8,386 nucleotides of DNA, from positions 1 to 8,386 of the forward strand of contig DAISJD010000135.1 of assembly GCA_036821645.1 (NCBI GenBank), read 5' to 3'. Positions 5,988-8,386 of this stretch are shown here, in pieces. The translations under genes were made by a program, and so were the position numbers. The notes beneath the pieces are model-generated. The model was not told the DNA's origin and did not search any database. It saw only the letters and a program-made list of their open reading frames with translations. Position 1 is the stretch's first letter. Every line of letters begins with the position of its first letter. The stretch is from DAISJD01 sp036821645. GTDB lineage: Bacteria; Pseudomonadota; Alphaproteobacteria; ATCC43930; CGMCC-115725.

Positions 5988-7376
5988 ATGATGCACCCGA
6001 CGCTTATTCTTTTGGTTGTTGGACTTACCCCCGATCTCGTCGGAGAAGATACGCCCCATCTGTCTGCTTTGGCGGCACGGGGCGGCCTCAGACCCCTGGA
6101 CACAGTGACACCGGCCGTGACCTGTAGCGTGCAATCGACCCTGGTGACGGGGGCGATGCCGGCCGATCATGGAGCCGTCGCCAACGGGTGGTATTTTCGC
6201 GATCTGTCGGAAATCTGGTTGTGGCGGCAATCGAATAAATTGGTCGCGGGCGAAAAAATCTGGGACGCGGCCAGGGCCCGCAACCCGGATTTTACCGTGG
6301 CCAAGCTGTTCTGGTGGTACAACATGTACGCAAGCGTGGATTGGAGTGTCACGCCGCGCCCGCTCTATCCGGCCGATGGGCGCAAGATCCCCGATTGCTA
6401 TACCGATCCGCCCGACTTGCGCGATGAATTGACCGACTTGTTCGGGACTTTTCCCTTGTTCCGTTTTTGGGGGCCGATGGCCGACATCACGTCGAGTGCC
6501 TGGATCGCGAAGGCTACCCGCCATGTGATGGCGACGCGCAAGCCGACCCTAACCCTGACCTATCTGCCGCATTTGGATTATGATCTACAACGCTTCGGTC
6601 CCGACAAAGGGCATCCGGCGATCCGTGCGGCCCTGCGCGCGGTCGATCAATTGGCAGGCGACCTCATCGCCGAGGCGGAGCGTTTGGGGAACCGGGTGAT
6701 CGTCGTCTCGGAATATGGCATCACCCCGGTTCGGGATGCGATTTTCATCAATCGGATCTTGCGGGCCGAGGGTCTGATCGCGGTCAGGGCCGAATTGGCG
6801 GGACGCGAGATCCTCGATGCCGGGGCCTCGGCTGCGTTTGCCGTGGCCGATCATCAGATCGCCCATGTCTATGTCCGCGATCCGGCCGATATCGACCGGG
6901 TGCGGGGGATCTTGGAACGGATCGACGGGGTCGAGGCCGTCTGGGGCGAGGCCGAAAAAAAAGCCCAGGGCTTGGATCACCCGCGCAGCGGCGAACTCGT
7001 CGCGGTCAGCCGTGCCGATCGCTGGTTTGCCTATCATTATTGGCTCGATCCGAAAAAGGCCCCCGATTTCGCCCGGACCGTGGATATTCACCGCAAGCCC
7101 GGCTACGACCCGGTTGAACTCTTCTTCGATCCGGCCTTGCGCTGGCCGAAACTGGCGGCGGCCCTGCGTCTTGGTCTGCGCAAATTGGGTCAGCGCCGTC
7201 TCATGGACGTCATTTCGGACGGGGATACGGATTTGGTCCGGGGCTCGCACGGGCGGGTCACCGACGACCCGGCGATGGGCCCCCTCGTCATTTCGTCGCA
7301 ACCTGCCCTCTTACCGGAAGGCCGGGTTGCGGCCACCGGGTTCAAGGATCTGGTCTTGCGCCATCTTTTCGCGTGA
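5988..7376 (+). CDS. eboF: EboF-like protein, nucleotide pyrophosphatase/phosphodiesterase family
   Basis: This 462-aa protein has the alkaline-phosphatase-superfamily fold of type I phosphodiesterases (NPPs). Recognisable blocks are an N-terminal strand VVGLTPD (10-16), TPHLSALAARGG (22-33), VTCSVQSTLVTG with Thr45 at the nucleophile site, HGAVANGWYFRD (61-72), LFWWYNMY (107-114), YLPHLDYDLQRFGP (192-205), VIVVSEYG (237-244), DHPRSGEL (330-337), HRKPGYDPVELFFDP (368-382) and GSHGR (419-423). These match the NPP-like member of Ebo clusters closely. Compared with working NPPs, several metal ligands are changed: the first Asp becomes Val11, a His becomes Gln201, and the Asp-His pair becomes Glu242-Tyr243. 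Classical phosphodiesterase activity is therefore doubtful. Two ATGs (5988, 5991) are possible; the second is spaced better (6 nt) from AGG. The gene diverges from eboA and its stop lies 10 nt from that of the convergent eboC. No signal peptide is evident. Confidence 0.88.
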   Translation: MMHPTLILLVVGLTPDLVGEDTPHLSALAARGGLRPLDTVTPAVTCSVQSTLVTGAMPADHGAVANGWYFRDLSEIWLWRQSNKLVAGEKIWDAARARNPDFTVAKLFWWYNMYASVDWSVTPRPLYPADGRKIPDCYTDPPDLRDELTDLFGTFPLFRFWGPMADITSSAWIAKATRHVMATRKPTLTLTYLPHLDYDLQRFGPDKGHPAIRAALRAVDQLAGDLIAEAERLGNRVIVVSEYGITPVRDAIFINRILRAEGLIAVRAELAGREILDAGASAAFAVADHQIAHVYVRDPADIDRVRGILERIDGVEAVWGEAEKKAQGLDHPRSGELVAVSRADRWFAYHYWLDPKKAPDFARTVDIHRKPGYDPVELFFDPALRWPKLAAALRLGLRKLGQRRLMDVISDGDTDLVRGSHGRVTDDPAMGPLVISSQPALLPEGRVAATGFKDLVLRHLFA

Positions 7377-7386
7377 CCGCCCGCTC

Positions 7387-8262
7387 TCACGTCCCCGGAA
7401 TGGAGCGTTGCAGAAAGCGGGTCAGGGGAAAACAGGCCCCGGCGACGAGGCCGGGGATGATGGCCCCGGCGGCGAGAGCGACGGTCGCATCGTAGAGGGA
7501 GATCCCGGCGATGAAGAGGCCAACGGCGCGCGGCACGTCGCCGGGGCCGCACCGTTTCAAAAGCCGGATGCAGAACAGGATCACGGCGAGGAAGGCAAAG
7601 GCCCCGATCAAGGCGATCGGCGCAGTCCAAGCCAGAATAAGGCACCAAACGACCGGCAGCAGCAGGGCCGATAGGGCGGCGGCCCCTTTGCGGGTGAAGC
7701 GATTGTGCGCCTCTTGCCGGGCGACATAGGTCAGGCCCACCACATAGGCCATGAGGCCCAGAGCGCTTGGCAAAAACCAAGCGGGATAGGGTGACCCGAC
7801 TATGTGGGCGGCATCGGCCACCAACCCATAGCAGAGCAACCGACAAAACCCCATGATGAACGGGGCCCCGACCGTGTGTTTGTGGCAGAGGTCATAGGCG
7901 ACGATCGCCCCTGCCAACAGCAACCCCATGATGGGGGCCCCGATCCCACCCGCAACGAGACAGCCCAACAGCAGCAGCAAAGCACCGGCACCATAGACGG
8001 CCCAACGGGCGGCATCGCCGTTCGGAATGGGCCGCGTCGGTCGTTCCTTGGCGTCGATCCCGGCATCGACCGCATCGTTTAAATACATGCCGCCGACGTA
8101 AAACAGCATCAAGGCGGCAAGACTGCCGAGGGTGCCGCCCATCGTGCCCTCAACGAGGGATGCTGCGGCCAAGGCGTTGCTGACGAGTGTCGGCAGGTTC
8201 GAGACGCGCCCCAGAATGAGGGCGGCCCGGGGGCGGATCAACCAAGCTGCGCTGCGACCCAT
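7387..8262 (-). CDS. eboC: EboC, UbiA-like membrane prenyltransferase
   Basis: This 291-aa integral membrane protein has about eight or nine hydrophobic segments spread over its length, the layout of the UbiA superfamily, which joins isoprenoid diphosphates to acceptor molecules in the inner membrane. RVSNLPT (19-25) opens the family pattern. The first Asp-rich motif is intact (Asn62, Asp63, Asp66, Asp70), followed by RPTRPIP (74-80), and YDLCHKHT lies at 123-130. The second Asp-rich motif, expected near 180-190, reads YVARQEAHNR (179-188) with only one acidic residue. The start at 8262 has GAAAGAA (8268-8274) 5 nt upstream and lies inside the end of eboE, overlapping it by 25 nt, so translation is probably coupled. 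In Ebo clusters this is the membrane component; the prenyl donor and acceptor are unknown. It converges on the eboF-like gene with no terminator between. Confidence 0.92.
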   Translation of the reverse strand: MGRSAAWLIRPRAALILGRVSNLPTLVSNALAAASLVEGTMGGTLGSLAALMLFYVGGMYLNDAVDAGIDAKERPTRPIPNGDAARWAVYGAGALLLLLGCLVAGGIGAPIMGLLLAGAIVAYDLCHKHTVGAPFIMGFCRLLCYGLVADAAHIVGSPYPAWFLPSALGLMAYVVGLTYVARQEAHNRFTRKGAAALSALLLPVVWCLILAWTAPIALIGAFAFLAVILFCIRLLKRCGPGDVPRAVGLFIAGISLYDATVALAAGAIIPGLVAGACFPLTRFLQRSIPGT

Positions 8263-8386
8263 TGAAATTCTTTCTCGATGCTTTCGGTGATCGTCATCCG
8301 CCCGTCGGATGATTCCGTATCGGACAGGGCCAGTGCCGATGGCAGAACATCCCAGGTATAGGTTTCGATTTCAAGATGCTCTGTGA
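8238..8386 (-). CDS. eboE: EboE C-terminus (partial; sugar phosphate isomerase-like metabolite traffic protein)
   Basis: An open frame runs in from the right edge (first full codon ends at 8384) and stops with TGA at 8238-8240, giving the last 48 residues of a protein whose start lies outside the window. The block HLEIETYTWDVLP (residues 3-15 of this fragment) followed by an acidic linker and the end SIEKEFQWVAAQLG is typical of the C-terminus of EboE, a TIM-barrel protein related to xylose isomerase/sugar phosphate epimerases found in Ebo clusters. The catalytic barrel is not visible here, so function rests on this C-terminal pattern and on overlap with eboC. The frame has no start codon inside the window because it is truncated, not because it is broken. 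Confidence 0.8.
   Translation of the reverse strand, partial: TEHLEIETYTWDVLPSALALSDTESSDGRMTITESIEKEFQWVAAQLG

Noticed and set aside
6585..7301. Minus-strand open frame inside the eboF-like gene.
   Set aside because: Antisense shadow of a conserved protein with no recognisable domain.
7190..7846. Minus-strand open frame spanning the eboF-eboC junction.
   Set aside because: It overlaps EboC in another frame and lacks membrane or family pattern.

Overview
This 8.4 kb window looks like a chromosomal stretch from a GC-rich Gram-negative bacterium. An alphaproteobacterium, perhaps of the Rhodospirillales, fits best. That is inferred from base composition, codon use and protein style, and is not proven. 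The window holds seven complete protein genes, one gene cut by the right edge, and a tRNA-Lys. Five genes form most of an Ebo (EDB-type) metabolite-traffic cluster.

Left part (1-2122). A pyridoxamine 5'-phosphate oxidase-family flavoprotein lies on the minus strand. A tRNA-Lys(CTT) on the plus strand follows, with its own terminator. Next comes a minus-strand extended SDR / NAD-dependent epimerase. A long hairpin (2074-2118) separates the SDR from the next gene.

Middle (2123-4070). A minus-strand gene encodes a secreted protein with a signal peptide, six cysteines and no recognised family. Beside it is an isolated AT-rich patch (about 3183-4070) carrying one orphan gene of 217 aa whose composition differs sharply from its neighbours. 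A hairpin followed by T's (minus sense, 3998-4033) probably ends the eboA-eboB transcript just before this patch.

Right part (4071-8386). The Ebo cluster is broken into three transcription units. eboA-eboB run on the minus strand. A phosphodiesterase-superfamily gene (eboF-like) runs on the plus strand, divergent from eboA and convergent with eboC. eboE-eboC run on the minus strand and overlap by 25 nt; only the C-terminus of eboE is in the window. eboD (3-dehydroquinate synthase-like) is not in the window and would be expected beyond the right edge. Ebo clusters are known from cyanobacteria (export of scytonemin precursors to the periplasm), from Pseudomonas (the EDB locus that repels nematodes) and from endosymbionts and eustigmatophyte algae. 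The shared small molecule or its precise biochemistry is still unresolved.

The most interesting points are these. The eboF-like protein keeps the alkaline-phosphatase-superfamily scaffold but has lost most canonical metal ligands. The UbiA-like EboC keeps the first Asp-rich motif but not the second. The cluster is rearranged around a divergent control region. An SDR, a secreted Cys-containing protein and an AT-rich orphan sit close to the cluster on the same strand as eboA-eboB.
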